Origin: Roseibium salinum
Lineage (GTDB): Bacteria; Pseudomonadota; Alphaproteobacteria; Rhizobiales; Stappiaceae
Length of the DNA stretch: 64,000 bases
Reading direction: 5' to 3'
Assembly: GCF_026240905.1 (NCBI RefSeq)
Contig: NZ_JAPEVI010000003.1
Location: 4,280,501-4,344,500, forward strand
The position numbers were made by a program, and so were the translations under genes. This document shows positions 1-8,951 of this stretch, one piece after another; position 1 is the stretch's first letter; the number at the start of each line of letters is the position of its first letter. The notes below the pieces were generated by a model that searched no databases, was not told the origin of the DNA, and saw only the letters and a program-made list of their open reading frames with translations.

Positions 1-1531
1 TGAACTGTTCGCCGCCGGTTCCCATCTGCAGCCGGTTGATGCAGCCATAGCCCCGGTTGTCGGTCAGGACGACCGTGAACGGCACCCGGCGCATGACTGC
101 GGTGGCAAGTTCGGAATTGGCCATCATGTAGGACCCGTCGCCGACGAAGCAGACCACGTCCCTGTCCGGTTGGGCGAGCTTGATGCCCATGGCGCCGGCG
201 ATTTCGTAACCCATGCAGGAATAGCCGTATTCCATGTGATAGCCGCCCTGGGGCGCCTGCCACAGCAGTTTCAGGGCGCCCGGCATCGTGCCGGCGGCAC
301 ACATCGCGATGGTCTTTTCGCTGGCGGTGCGCTGGACGGCGCCGATCACTTCGGCATCGAGCGGCAGATAGCCTTCCGGCGTATCGGTTCGGGCGCTGCA
401 ATGGGCATCCACCTTGGCAAGCCAGTCGAGCCGTGAGCCGGGATCGAAGGCATCGGCCTTGTGGTCGCCGAGGGCGGCGGAGATCTTCTCCAGGCAGACC
501 TTCGCATCGCCGACCACGCTCACGGCACCGTGCTTGGCGGCATCGTAGCCCTGTACATTGATCGAGACCAGCTTGCGGTCCGGCTGCTTGAAAAGCGCCC
601 AGGAACCGGTGGTGAAATCCTGGAACCGCGTGCCGACGCCGATCACCAGATCGGCGGCCTCGGCGAGCTTGTTGGCGCTTTCCGCCCCATCCACGCCGGC
701 TGCGCCGAAATTCATCGGATGGGACTGGGCCAGCGCCGATTTGCCGGCTTGGGTCTCGATCACCGCTATGCCGTGCCGGGTTGCGAAATCGCCGAGGGTT
801 TCCTCGGCCCCGGAATAGATGACGCCGCCGCCGCAGACGATGACCGGGGCCTTCGCCGCCTTCACCAGCGCGGCAACATCCGCGATATCGCGGCTGTCGG
901 GCTCCGGACGGCGAATGCGCCAGACCCGGGGTTCAAAGAAGCTTTCCGGGTAATCGAAAGCCTCGGCCTGGGTGTCCTGGCAGAATGCGAGCGTGACCGG
1001 GCCGCACATGGCCGGATCGGTCATCACCTGAAAGGCGCGGGGAAGGGCCGTCAGAAGGTGTTCCGGACGGCTGATCCTGTCGAAATAGCGCGACACCGGC
1101 CGGAAACAATCGTTGGCCGATACCGTGCCGTCGCCGAAATCCTCGACCTGTTGCAGCACCGGGTCCGGGCCGCGGTTGGCGAAGACATCGCCGGGGATCA
1201 GCAACACCGGCAGGCGGTTGACGTGGGCAAGGGCCGCTGCCGTCACCATGTTGGTCGCCCCCGGGCCGATGGAAGAGGTGACCGCCATGGCGCGGGTGCG
1301 CTTCTTGGCCTTGGCGTAGGCGATCGCCGTGTGCGCCATGGTCTGTTCGTTCTGGCCCCGCCAGGTCGGCAGGGCATTTCCCGCCCGTTCCAGGGCTTCG
1401 CCGAGACCGGCAACGTTGCCGTGGCCGAAGATCGCCCAGACGCCGTCGATGAAGCGTTCGCCGTCTTCGGTCATCTGTGCCGAGATATAGCGGACGAGTG
1501 CCTGAGCGGCAGTTAGTCGGATTGTGCTCAT
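1..1531 (-). CDS. iolD: 3D-(3,5/4)-trihydroxycyclohexane-1,2-dione hydrolase IolD (C-terminus outside window)
   Basis: ThDP-dependent enzyme that opens the ring of 3D-trihydroxycyclohexane-1,2-dione, the third step of myo-inositol catabolism, in the cytoplasm. About 510 codons are visible and open to the left edge; the family is a little over 600 residues, so roughly the last 100 are missing. The visible protein has the acetolactate-synthase-like layout: an N-terminal pyrimidine-binding domain (MAVTSSIGPGATNM near residue 84), a central domain, and the start of the C-terminal ThDP domain (FVGDGSYMMANSELATAV followed by TDNRGYGCINRL at the edge). The ATG overlaps the iolC stop as ATGA (1528-1531), so it is translationally coupled to iolC. 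Identification is firm from the fold, the sequence and the iolC neighbour; iolE and iolB would be expected beyond the edge. Confidence 0.93.
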   Translation of the reverse strand, partial: MSTIRLTAAQALVRYISAQMTEDGERFIDGVWAIFGHGNVAGLGEALERAGNALPTWRGQNEQTMAHTAIAYAKAKKRTRAMAVTSSIGPGATNMVTAAALAHVNRLPVLLIPGDVFANRGPDPVLQQVEDFGDGTVSANDCFRPVSRYFDRISRPEHLLTALPRAFQVMTDPAMCGPVTLAFCQDTQAEAFDYPESFFEPRVWRIRRPEPDSRDIADVAALVKAAKAPVIVCGGGVIYSGAEETLGDFATRHGIAVIETQAGKSALAQSHPMNFGAAGVDGAESANKLAEAADLVIGVGTRFQDFTTGSWALFKQPDRKLVSINVQGYDAAKHGAVSVVGDAKVCLEKISAALGDHKADAFDPGSRLDWLAKVDAHCSARTDTPEGYLPLDAEVIGAVQRTASEKTIAMCAAGTMPGALKLLWQAPQGGYHMEYGYSCMGYEIAGAMGIKLAQPDRDVVCFVGDGSYMMANSELATAVMRRVPFTVVLTDNRGYGCINRLQMGTGGEQF

Positions 1532-3474
1532 GCTTCTTTTCCCTGGCGTTCAATGGACTGCGCCCCGGCGCGCGCCTCGTCCCATGCACGGCACAGGCGC
1601 CCGAAGCGGTCGGTCATGTCGGCAACAGCCTGTTCGCTGGTGAACGCGCCTGCAAGCCATTTCCGGGCCGCATCGGCAAAGATCGTCCGGCCGACCGCAA
1701 AACCCTTGACGAGGTCGAACTGTGCCGCCTCGGCAAAACTCGCCGAAAGCTGCTCTTCGGGGGCGTCCAGGCCGAGAACGACGATGCCGCGCGTGTGCGG
1801 GTCGTTCTGCGAAATGGCCTCGCAGGCCTTCGCCCAGGCGGTGTGCGAGGTCATCGGCTCCAGCTTCCACCAGTCCGGATAGATGCCGATGTCGTAGATC
1901 CGGCGGATGATATCGGACGTGGTGTCGTCATCGACCGGGCCAACCTTGGAGGGGATGACCTCCAGCAGCATTTCCAGCCGGTTGCGACGGCAGGCGGCAA
2001 AGAGGCGTTTGAGCACGTCCTCCTGCTCGGCTTTCAGCTCATCCGGATCCTGCGGGTGGTAGAAGCACAGGACCTTGACCACGTGCTCCAGCGGCCATTG
2101 GGCCAGGCCGCCGAAATCCGGACCGATTTCCGGTTCGAGTGAGAGCGGCCGGGAGGCAGGCCACTCCACCGGATGACCGATCCACAGTCCGGTTCCGGCG
2201 GCCTGATAGAGCGCCTCGCGGCCGAACCGGCTGTCGCAGAGGATGCCGTAACCCGGCTCACCGCCCGCGACCTGCCGGGCCGCGGCGAGGCAGAGTGTCT
2301 TGAAGGCGCCGATCTTTTCGCGGCTGGCGCCGGCTTCATCGGCGAGTTGTTCCAGCTGAATGCGGTGATCGAAGGCAAAGACGCGCATGGTCGACCAGTC
2401 ACCGCCATGGGTGCGGTGCCGGTTGGTGGACCAGTGGATCTGTTCCAGCGCCAGGTCGTTGCGCAGGTCCTTGCGCTCGATGCCGCGTTTCAGGAAGAAC
2501 TGCAGCTCCTCCCAGCTCGGATAGGCCGGGGTGCAGCTGTGACGCGAGACCGCGAAGGCGCCGCAGGCATTGGCATAGGTGAGGCTGGTCACCCAGTCTT
2601 CACCGGTAATCCAGCCCTTCAGCAGGCCCGACATGAAACCGTCGCCCGCGCCCAGCACATTGAACACCTCGATCGGAAACCCGGGGCCGGAGATGCCCTC
2701 GTCCAGGCTGTCCGGAATATCCGCCTCGAACGCGGCGGCGCCCATCGGGCCGCGCTTGCAGACCAGCGTCGCCCCGGAGACCTTCCGGACGTTCCTCAGC
2801 GCCTCAACCGTGTCGGTGGTGCCGCCGGCAATGTGGAACTCCTCTTCCGTGCCGACGATCAGGTCGAAGAGATGCAGGCTGGACTGGAGCTTTGCCGTCA
2901 CCTGGTCGGAGGCGATGAACCGGCTTTCGCCCGCATCATGGCCGGCAAGGCCCCACAGGTTCGGCCGGTAGTCGATGTCGAGCGCCGTCCGGCCGCCGCT
3001 TTCGCGGGCAAGATGCAGGGCCTTCAGGACGGCCGCTTCGGTGCGCGGATGGGACAGATGGGTGCCGGTGGCGACCACCGCTTTCGCCGAGGCGATGAAG
3101 TCCGGATCGATGTCGTCCTCGCACAGCGCCATGTCGGCGCAGTTCTCGCGATAGAAGATCAGCGGGAACTGTTCCTGGTCGCGGATGCCGAGCAGGACGA
3201 GGGCGGTCAGGCGCTCCCTGTCGGTGACGACCCCGTCGGTCGCCACACCGTGTCGCTCCAGCTCCTCGCAGATGAAGCGGCCCATATGCTCGTTGCCCAC
3301 CCGCGTGATCAGCCCGGACCTGAGGCCGAGGCGGGCGGTGCCGCAGGCCATGTTGGTGGGCGAGCCGCCGATATACTTGTTGAAGGATCCCATGTCCTCC
3401 AGCCGGCCACCCACCTGCGCCCCGTAGAGATCGACCGAGGACCGGCCGATCGTGATGACATCGAGTTTCTTCAC
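1528..3474 (-). CDS. iolC: IolC: 5-dehydro-2-deoxygluconokinase fused to DUF2090 aldolase-like domain
   Basis: A 648-residue two-domain protein. Residues 1-325 are a PfkB-family kinase (GGSPTNMACG near 36-45; GAGDGF at 275-280 with the catalytic Asp at 278) that phosphorylates 5-dehydro-2-deoxy-D-gluconate. Residues about 330-640 are a DUF2090 domain, a TIM-barrel relative of the 2-deoxy-5-keto-gluconate-6-phosphate aldolase IolJ (FAFDHRIQLE near its start). This fusion is common in alphaproteobacterial IolC proteins; whether the second half supplies the aldolase step is inference. The start is GTG at 3474, with only a weak GGA-type ribosome site. It lies 46 bp downstream of the ABC ATPase gene and overlaps iolD by 4 bp, so binding protein-permease-ATPase-iolC-iolD reads as one operon. 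Confidence 0.95.
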   Translation of the reverse strand: MKKLDVITIGRSSVDLYGAQVGGRLEDMGSFNKYIGGSPTNMACGTARLGLRSGLITRVGNEHMGRFICEELERHGVATDGVVTDRERLTALVLLGIRDQEQFPLIFYRENCADMALCEDDIDPDFIASAKAVVATGTHLSHPRTEAAVLKALHLARESGGRTALDIDYRPNLWGLAGHDAGESRFIASDQVTAKLQSSLHLFDLIVGTEEEFHIAGGTTDTVEALRNVRKVSGATLVCKRGPMGAAAFEADIPDSLDEGISGPGFPIEVFNVLGAGDGFMSGLLKGWITGEDWVTSLTYANACGAFAVSRHSCTPAYPSWEELQFFLKRGIERKDLRNDLALEQIHWSTNRHRTHGGDWSTMRVFAFDHRIQLEQLADEAGASREKIGAFKTLCLAAARQVAGGEPGYGILCDSRFGREALYQAAGTGLWIGHPVEWPASRPLSLEPEIGPDFGGLAQWPLEHVVKVLCFYHPQDPDELKAEQEDVLKRLFAACRRNRLEMLLEVIPSKVGPVDDDTTSDIIRRIYDIGIYPDWWKLEPMTSHTAWAKACEAISQNDPHTRGIVVLGLDAPEEQLSASFAEAAQFDLVKGFAVGRTIFADAARKWLAGAFTSEQAVADMTDRFGRLCRAWDEARAGAQSIERQGKEA

Positions 3475-3520
3475 GTCAACATTCCATAAGTTCGTAGGGC
3501 CACGGGTTCGAATCGAGCCG

Positions 3521-4300
3521 TCAGACAGTCCCGCCGAGGGATCCTTCCAGCTCCGCCAGTTCCTGGCCTCCGGCCATCAGGTCCTGAAGCTCTTCGGCCT
3601 TGATCTCACCCCGCGCAGCGGTGCCGAGCGTCTTGCCGCGGTTGAGAACCGTGAACCGGTCCCCCACCGCCATCGCATGGCGCACGTTGTGCGTGATGAA
3701 GACGACACCGATGCCCTTGTTGCGAACCTTGTCGATGGTCGCCAGCACATTGGAGGTCTGGCGGACACCGAGAGCGGAGGTCGGCTCGTCGAGGATCAGC
3801 ACCTTGGCGCCGAAATAGACGGCCCGGGAGATGGCCACGGTCTGGCGCTCACCGCCCGACAGCGTTCCGACGGCCTGTTCCGGGGAGCGCAGACGGATGC
3901 CCATCTTGGCCATTTCCGTCATGGTCACTTCGTTTGCCTCGGCAAAATCGAAGAACTTGAACGGACCGAAGCGTTTGCGGGGCTCGCGGCCCATCCAGAA
4001 GTTCCGCGTGACGGACATGAGCGGGATCATCGCCAGGTCCTGGTAGACGGTGGCGATACCGGCTTCCATGGCATCGCGGGGGCTGTCGAAGCTGACTTCC
4101 TTTCCCTCCATCAGGATCTTGCCCTTGGTCTGCTTGTGGACCCCGGACATGGTCTTGATGAAGGTGGATTTGCCCGCGCCGTTGTCGCCGAGGAGGCAAT
4201 GGCATTCGCCGGCCCTGACGGAGACGGAGACGCCGGCGAGCGCGATGACGGGACCGAAATGCTTTTCGATATCGATGAGTTCGATCAGCGTGTCAGACAT
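3521..4300 (-). CDS. Sugar (probably inositol) ABC transporter ATP-binding protein
   Basis: A 259-residue single-domain ATPase of the CUT2 (ribose/fructose) importer class. Walker [11 protein letters not shown]-loop VYQDLAMIP, signature LSGGERQ, Walker B VLILDEPT and switch FITHN are all intact. Most CUT2 ATPases are tandem two-domain proteins of about 500 residues; the single domain matches the FrcA/IatA type seen in rhizobia. It starts 1 base after the permease stop and is followed 46 bp later by iolC. Assignment to inositol uptake rests on the operon with iolC-iolD and on the neighbouring regulator; no residue proves the substrate. Confidence 0.9.
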   Translation of the reverse strand: MSDTLIELIDIEKHFGPVIALAGVSVSVRAGECHCLLGDNGAGKSTFIKTMSGVHKQTKGKILMEGKEVSFDSPRDAMEAGIATVYQDLAMIPLMSVTRNFWMGREPRKRFGPFKFFDFAEANEVTMTEMAKMGIRLRSPEQAVGTLSGGERQTVAISRAVYFGAKVLILDEPTSALGVRQTSNVLATIDKVRNKGIGVVFITHNVRHAMAVGDRFTVLNRGKTLGTAARGEIKAEELQDLMAGGQELAELEGSLGGTV

Positions 4301-4301
4301 C

Positions 4302-5429
4302 TCAGCGTTCCCCCGTGATCATGCGCCGGATATAGGTGTTGAGGATCACGGCGAGCAGCAGGATCACGCCGAGGAAGACCCGGAAGAGCGAGCTTTCGAC
4401 ACCGGCGAAGAAAAGACCCTGCTGGACCACGCCGAAGATGAGCGCTCCAAGCGCGGCACCGACGACGGAGCCGTAGCCGCCGGTCAGCAGCGCGCCGCCG
4501 ATCACCACGGAAATGATGGCCTCGAACTCCTTCAACAGACCGCGGTCCGCGGCGGCGGAGCCGAATTCCATTACCTGGCAGGTGGCGAATATGGTGGCGC
4601 AGAAGGCGGAGAACATGAACATCAGGATCTTGACCCTGTTCACCGGCACGCCGACATAGCGCGCGGCCTGGGCGTCGCCCCCGGAGGCGAAGATCCAGTT
4701 GCCGAAACGGGTGCGGGTCAGAAGGAAATGCCCGAAGACGATCAGGGCGATGGCCCAGATCATCAGCATGGGAATGCCTTCGACAACCGGCTGCCCGGCC
4801 CTCGGGCCGGCAACGAACTTGCCGACGACGCCCATGTCGGCCAGCCAGACGAAGAGGCCGGAGAACACCTTGCCGCCGAACAGCCAGGCGATCGGATCGC
4901 CTTCGGCCGCCTCGCGGACGCCGCCGATAATGGTTTTCCGCGTGGTGGCGATGGAAATGAAGATCGTCAGGCCGCGCAGAATGTAGAGGAATGCGAGGGT
5001 AACGATGAAGGACGGCAGGCTGGTCTTCATCACCAGGTAGCCGTTGAGCGCGCCGATTGCCAGCGCCAGGGCGATGGCGACCAGAATGGCGATCCAGGTC
5101 GGGAAGCCCCAATGGACCGTCATCAGGGCGATCATGATGCCGGAAAAGCCGATCATGGAGCCGACCGAGAGATCGAACTCGCCTGCGATCATCAGGAGGC
5201 AGGCGCCGACGGCGATGATGGCGAACTGTGCGGACACCGTTCCCCAGTTGATGATGCCTTCAGGGGCAAACATGCCGCTGTCGCCAGCAATGGCGATGAA
5301 AAACATGAAGACGAGGATGGTGCCGCAAATGGCGCCCAGTTCCGGGCGGATCAGCGCCTTGCGCACGGATGATATTTCACGGATGCGCTCGTCTTTGTGA
5401 GGGGCGGCTGCCGATTGGGTCTCAGCCAT
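4302..5429 (-). CDS. Sugar (probably inositol) ABC transporter permease
   Basis: A 375-residue polytopic membrane protein of the BPD_transp_2 (RbsC/FrcC) family. It has the family [12 protein letters not shown] loop, hydrophobic spans through the body and the C-terminal [17 protein letters not shown] segment. The reading frame is open further upstream, but ATG at 5429 is preferred because a strong AGGAGG lies 6-7 bases before it. The stop is one base from the ATPase start (tight coupling). It is separated from the binding-protein gene by about 290 bp holding two strong hairpins, which probably let the binding protein be made in excess. Substrate assignment to inositol is from context. Confidence 0.9.
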   Translation of the reverse strand: MAETQSAAAPHKDERIREISSVRKALIRPELGAICGTILVFMFFIAIAGDSGMFAPEGIINWGTVSAQFAIIAVGACLLMIAGEFDLSVGSMIGFSGIMIALMTVHWGFPTWIAILVAIALALAIGALNGYLVMKTSLPSFIVTLAFLYILRGLTIFISIATTRKTIIGGVREAAEGDPIAWLFGGKVFSGLFVWLADMGVVGKFVAGPRAGQPVVEGIPMLMIWAIALIVFGHFLLTRTRFGNWIFASGGDAQAARYVGVPVNRVKILMFMFSAFCATIFATCQVMEFGSAAADRGLLKEFEAIISVVIGGALLTGGYGSVVGAALGALIFGVVQQGLFFAGVESSLFRVFLGVILLLAVILNTYIRRMITGER

Positions 5430-5651
5430 AAGTGTCCTCCTGCGTGCCGGACGGGCCGGCCGCTTTCCTGTGCGGCCCGGCCGCAGAACTCCGGAGCATG
5501 CCCGCCGCAATGACGTCGGCAAAGATGCTCCAGCACCTTGAACGATCAACTTGTCTGCATTCAGCTCTTTCGATTGGAATGCAGGTCGATCCTGTTCCGG
5601 ATGAGTGCGCGCGCATTCGGTTCCGAACCGCGCGGAATTGATCCTGAGTTG

Positions 5652-5707
5652 GCGAAGAGGCGGCGGGCCGCCTCTTCGCAGGACCGTGAGGGGGCAATCG
5701 TGCCCCC
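5652..5707 (-). terminator. Two intercistronic stem-loops between binding protein and permease
   Basis: Downstream of the binding-protein stop (minus-strand sense) lie two perfect hairpins. One is GGGGGCA/TGCCCCC with an ATCG loop (5690-5707). The other has 13-bp arms, GCGAAGAGGCGGC and its complement, with a GG loop (5652-5679). No U-tract follows, so these look like partial terminators or 3'-end stabilisers that raise binding-protein message over permease message rather than full stops. The rest of the gap (5430-5651) shows nothing else that I recognise. Confidence 0.6.
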
Positions 5708-5716
5708 TTTGGCGTC

Positions 5717-6658
5717 TTAGCGGTATTCGCCTGCGTATTCTTCCACGAGGGCGATATTGTCCTTGGTGACAAAGCCGGGGCCGGAGTTGATGGAGTTGCC
5801 CGGAACCACGCCGTAACGGGCAAGGTTCGTCAGGATCACCACCGGCAGGTAGCCCTGCAGATAGGGCTGCTGGTCAATGGCAAAGGCGATGACGTCGGAC
5901 TTGATGGCGTCGGCGATCTCGCTGGAGATGTCGAACGTGCCGAAGTGGATCGTACCGGACTTGCCGAGTTCGTCCAGGGCCGCCAGGGTCGGATGAGCAG
6001 AGGTCGGGCCGAGGGTCAGGATGCCGTTGGTGTCCGGATTGGTCTGCAGGTGCGCCATGACCTTGGACTTGATCTCGGACGGATCCTGGCCGCTGTCGAT
6101 CATCTGGTTGCCGAGTTCGACGCCGAGCGCGTCGGCATAGCCCTGGCACCGCTCAACGGAAGCCGGGTTGGTGATATAGTGGTTCACGCACAGGAACTGC
6201 GTGACGCCGGCCGCCTTGGCCTTTTCGCCCGCGCCCTTGCCCGCATCATATTCCGGCTGGCCGACATGCATCAGCGCGCCGAGCTGCTTGGACTGCTCGA
6301 TGGTGCCGGAGTTGATGGTGATCACCGGAATGCCCTTGGCAACTGCATCGGAAATCGGGCCGGAGAGCACGTCGTAGTCGGCGATCGTGGCAATGATGCC
6401 GTCCGGGTTCGAGGCGGTCGCCTGCTCGATGATGCGGGCCATGTCCGCCAGGTCGCCGGTGGGCGGGTTGCGGTATTCCACTTCAACGTTCATCTGCTCG
6501 CCGGCCACCGCAATGGCGTTCTTGATGGTGTTCCACCAGCTGTCGCTGTCCGGTGCGTGGCTTACGAGGACGAAGCGTTCGCCCTCCGCAGCGGCCGGGG
6601 CGGCATAGCCGGTGAAGGCAACGGCTGCAGCGGCCATTGCGATAAGTGTCTTCTTCAT
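5717..6658 (-). CDS. Sugar (probably inositol) ABC transporter periplasmic substrate-binding protein
   Basis: A 313-residue protein of the Peripla_BP_4 (type 1 periplasmic sugar-binding) family. It has a signal peptide (Lys-rich start, hydrophobic core, APAAAE cleavage region near residue 24) and a mature protein with the SDSWWNTIKNAI segment typical of the class. It captures a sugar or cyclitol in the periplasm for the following permease and ATPase. GGAGG precedes the ATG by 6 bases. It is the promoter-proximal gene of the operon, and an IolR-like site (6750-6763) lies about 90 bp upstream of its start. Inositol as ligand is inferred from operon company with iolC-iolD. Confidence 0.9.
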   Translation of the reverse strand: MKKTLIAMAAAAVAFTGYAAPAAAEGERFVLVSHAPDSDSWWNTIKNAIAVAGEQMNVEVEYRNPPTGDLADMARIIEQATASNPDGIIATIADYDVLSGPISDAVAKGIPVITINSGTIEQSKQLGALMHVGQPEYDAGKGAGEKAKAAGVTQFLCVNHYITNPASVERCQGYADALGVELGNQMIDSGQDPSEIKSKVMAHLQTNPDTNGILTLGPTSAHPTLAALDELGKSGTIHFGTFDISSEIADAIKSDVIAFAIDQQPYLQGYLPVVILTNLARYGVVPGNSINSGPGFVTKDNIALVEEYAGEYR

Positions 6659-6749
6659 GTGTTCCTCCCAGAACGTGTGCCGCGGGACTCGACTCCCTGC
6701 CCGCGACTTCAGAAGTCATTCGTGGCGCCGAGACTTCAGCGCCACTTTT

Positions 6750-6763
6750 GGAATTTAAATTCT
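6750..6763. promoter_or_regulatory. Probable IolR operator (GGAA-N6-TTCT) upstream of the inositol operon
   Basis: GGAA-TTTAAA-TTCT; its inner 12 bases (6751-6762) are a perfect palindrome. It lies in the 143-bp gap between the RpiR-family gene stop and the binding-protein start. The same pattern, with the same flanks (TTTT before, TATTTG-like after), recurs at 7709-7722. As I recall, rhizobial IolR repressors recognise a GGAA-N6-TTCC type motif, which these sites match in 7 of 8 fixed positions. Confidence 0.6.
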
Positions 6764-6801
6764 ATTTGACTTTTTATGCAACAGATTTTTTCCAAAAAAC
6801 G

Positions 6802-7662
6802 TCACATGCGGTTCCGGGCTGCCCCCACCGAGACCGCCAAAGCGATTGCGAGAGAAAGACTTGCGGAGAGTGCGCGGAATGCGCCGACGTCGAGTTCGGA
6901 GACCAGAAGCTGGATCGCCTTGAGCCGGGAGAGGGGGCTCGTGACCACATCCGTGATGGCGACAATGTCCGCGCCGGTGGCCCGGGCCTTGGTCGCCATA
7001 TCGATGGTCATCTCCGAATAGGGCGCGAACGTCACGGCGATGACGGCATCGTTCGGGCGAATCAGATGTTCCATGTTCATGTTGGCGATGCCCGAGTGAA
7101 GGACCGCCGGAACATTCATCTTTTCAAAGGCATATGCGAGATAGGACGTCACCGGGAACGCCCGGCGGAAGCCGATCATGTGGATGGTCTCCGCCCGGGC
7201 GAGCACGTCCACCGCCTGCTGCAGGGCGACCGGGTCCACGGTTGTCAGCAGGTTCTCCAGCGATGCCCGTCCGACCTCGACGAATTCGGCGAGCAGCGCG
7301 GAAGGCGACTCGGTGCCGTGCTCGCGCAGCTTGGCGAGCCGGGTGGCGTAATCCGGCCATTTCTGCGCATATCCGGAGCGAAAAAGCTTCTGCATTTGCG
7401 AGAAGCCGGAAAACCCCATCTCCTGGCTGAAGCGCATCACCGCGGACGGCTGGACATCCGCGCTCTCGGCCAGTTCGGCAACGGTCGACACGGCGACCCG
7501 GTCCGGATTGGCGGCGATGTAATTGGCGAACTGCTTCAGCCTTTTCGGGAGCTGATCCGCCTTGCCGCCGAGACGATTGAAGAACGCGTCGATTGTCTTG
7601 GGAGCGGTATCGCTGTTATCATCCATGGAGGCTGAAGGTTCGCCTGACCTAGCATCATTCAT
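6802..7662 (-). CDS. iolR: RpiR-family transcriptional regulator, probable inositol repressor IolR
   Basis: A 286-residue protein with an N-terminal HTH_6 domain (about residues 25-100; VSTVAELAESADVQPSAVMRF is the recognition region) and a C-terminal SIS sugar-phosphate-binding domain (about 125-260, GFRRAFPVTSYLAYAFE). RpiR regulators of this type sense phosphorylated sugar intermediates; IolR of rhizobia senses 2-keto-5-deoxygluconate-6-phosphate-type intermediates. It lies between the importer operon (same strand) and divergent iolG, with one matching operator on each side. A second in-frame ATG lies 12 codons downstream (7626); 7662 is kept because an AAGAAG stretch precedes it. The specific role is inference from position and operators. 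Confidence 0.88.
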   Translation of the reverse strand: MNDARSGEPSASMDDNSDTAPKTIDAFFNRLGGKADQLPKRLKQFANYIAANPDRVAVSTVAELAESADVQPSAVMRFSQEMGFSGFSQMQKLFRSGYAQKWPDYATRLAKLREHGTESPSALLAEFVEVGRASLENLLTTVDPVALQQAVDVLARAETIHMIGFRRAFPVTSYLAYAFEKMNVPAVLHSGIANMNMEHLIRPNDAVIAVTFAPYSEMTIDMATKARATGADIVAITDVVTSPLSRLKAIQLLVSELDVGAFRALSASLSLAIALAVSVGAARNRM

Positions 7663-7708
7663 TCTGATCTTCTTTTCCGGCTTGACACTGACCGTCGAAA
7701 ATGATTTT

Positions 7709-7722
7709 GGAATTTTTATTCT
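7709..7722. promoter_or_regulatory. Probable IolR operator (GGAA-N6-TTCT) between iolR and iolG
   Basis: GGAA-TTTTTA-TTCT in the 119-bp divergent gap between the regulator start (7662) and iolG (7782). It shares both half-sites, the TTTTGGAATTT left flank and a TAATTTG right flank with the site at 6750-6763, so one repressor probably controls the importer operon, iolG and its own gene. Confidence 0.6.
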
Positions 7723-7781
7723 AATTTGGCAAGCCGACGGAACGAACCGATCGGCCGTTCGCCATCCCGGGAGGAAACATC

Positions 7782-8780
7782 ATGGCAGTCACTGTCGCCC
7801 TGCTAGGGGCCGGACGTATCGGCAAGGTGCATGCGAAGGCAATCGCGGCAACGGCAGGTGCATCGCTCGTTGCCGTGGCAGATGCCTTCCCGGACGCGGC
7901 CGATGCGCTCGCGGCGGCCTATGGTGCCCGGGTCAGTTCGATCGATGAAATCGCCGCGGCCGGGGATGTCGATGCGGTCATCATCTGCACGCCGACCGAT
8001 ACCCATGCCGACCTGATCGAACAGTTCGCAAGAGCCGGCAAGGCGATCTTCTGCGAAAAGCCGATTGACCTCTCCCTCGAGCGGGTAAAGTCCTGTCTCA
8101 AGACCGTCGAGGAGCTCGGCGCGACGCTGATGCTCGGCTTCAACCGCCGCTTCGACCCGCATTTCCGCGCGGTGCGCCAGGCGATCGACGAGGGCCGGAT
8201 CGGCGAGGTGGAAATGGTGCAGATCGTCTCCCGTGATCCCGGCGCGCCGCCGCCGTCCTATATCACATCCTCCGGCGGCATCTTCCGCGACATGACCATC
8301 CACGACTTCGACATGGCGCGCTTTCTCCTAGGCGAAGAAGTCGCTTCGGTCTATGCGACGGCCTCCGTGCTGGTCGATCCGGAAATCGGCAAGCTCGGCG
8401 ATTATGACAGCGCCACGGTGGTGCTGACCACGACGTCCGGAAAACACTGCTCCATCTCCAATTCCCGCCGTGCCACCTACGGCTACGATCAGAGGATCGA
8501 GGTGCATGGTTCGCTGGGTGCGGTGAGCGCGGAAAACCAGCGTCCGATCTCCATCGAAGTGGCGAGCGCGGACGGCTATACCCGCCCGCCGCTGCACGAC
8601 TTCTTCATGACCCGCTACACGGAAGCCTATGCGGCGGAGATCGCCGCCTTCGTTCAGGCGATCGAGAACGACCAGATGCCCTCGCCGAGCGGCGAGGACG
8701 GCCTGAAGGCCCTCGCCCTCGCCGAAGCCGCCCTCAAGTCCATCGCAGAGCGCCGCGCCATCGGCATGGACGAGATCTGA
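7782..8780 (+). CDS. iolG: Inositol 2-dehydrogenase IolG
   Basis: A 332-residue Gfo/Idh/MocA-family NAD-dependent dehydrogenase that oxidises myo-inositol to scyllo-inosose, the first catabolic step. The N-terminal Rossmann motif GAGRIGKVHA is at residues 8-17, the family CEKPIDL motif follows near residue 95 (catalytic Lys), and GGIFRDMTIHDFDMARFLLG carries the Asp/His catalytic residues. GGGAGG lies 8 bases before the ATG. It is divergent from iolR with a putative operator between them. Length and motifs fit IolG very well. Confidence 0.94.
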   Translation: MAVTVALLGAGRIGKVHAKAIAATAGASLVAVADAFPDAADALAAAYGARVSSIDEIAAAGDVDAVIICTPTDTHADLIEQFARAGKAIFCEKPIDLSLERVKSCLKTVEELGATLMLGFNRRFDPHFRAVRQAIDEGRIGEVEMVQIVSRDPGAPPPSYITSSGGIFRDMTIHDFDMARFLLGEEVASVYATASVLVDPEIGKLGDYDSATVVLTTTSGKHCSISNSRRATYGYDQRIEVHGSLGAVSAENQRPISIEVASADGYTRPPLHDFFMTRYTEAYAAEIAAFVQAIENDQMPSPSGEDGLKALALAEAALKSIAERRAIGMDEI

Positions 8781-8794
8781 GACCATCTACGAAA

Positions 8795-8901
8795 CCTTAT
8801 CCTGAGGAGGACCGTGAGGTCCGTCTCGAAGGATAGGCGGCATATTCCAGAACAAGCGGCACATCCTTCGAGACAGCGCTTCGCGCTTTCTCAGGATGAG
8901 G
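8795..8901. repeat. Intergenic inverted-repeat element, about 107 bp
   Basis: Two related arms face each other. The left arm (from 8795) reads CCTTATCCTGAGGAGG, then GTCTCGAAGGAT. The right arm, on the opposite strand (ending 8901), reads CCTCATCCTGAGAAAGCGCG, then GTCTCGAAGGAT. Each arm also contains a small internal hairpin. A single related unit recurs at 23173-23214. This looks like a dispersed palindromic element of the kind common between genes in alphaproteobacteria; it lies between two dehydrogenase genes and may also act as a terminator. Confidence 0.65.
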
Positions 8902-8951
8902 CTGCAAGTGGTTGAGACCAGGTTCTGAGAGAAATTCAGGGAACACGTGCC

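Noticed and set aside
3490..3530. GGGTTCGAATCGAGCC resembles a tRNA T-arm between the ABC ATPase and iolC genes
   Set aside because: The second T-stem pair fails (G opposite G), and there is no anticodon arm, acceptor stem or CCA; the gap is only 46 bp.
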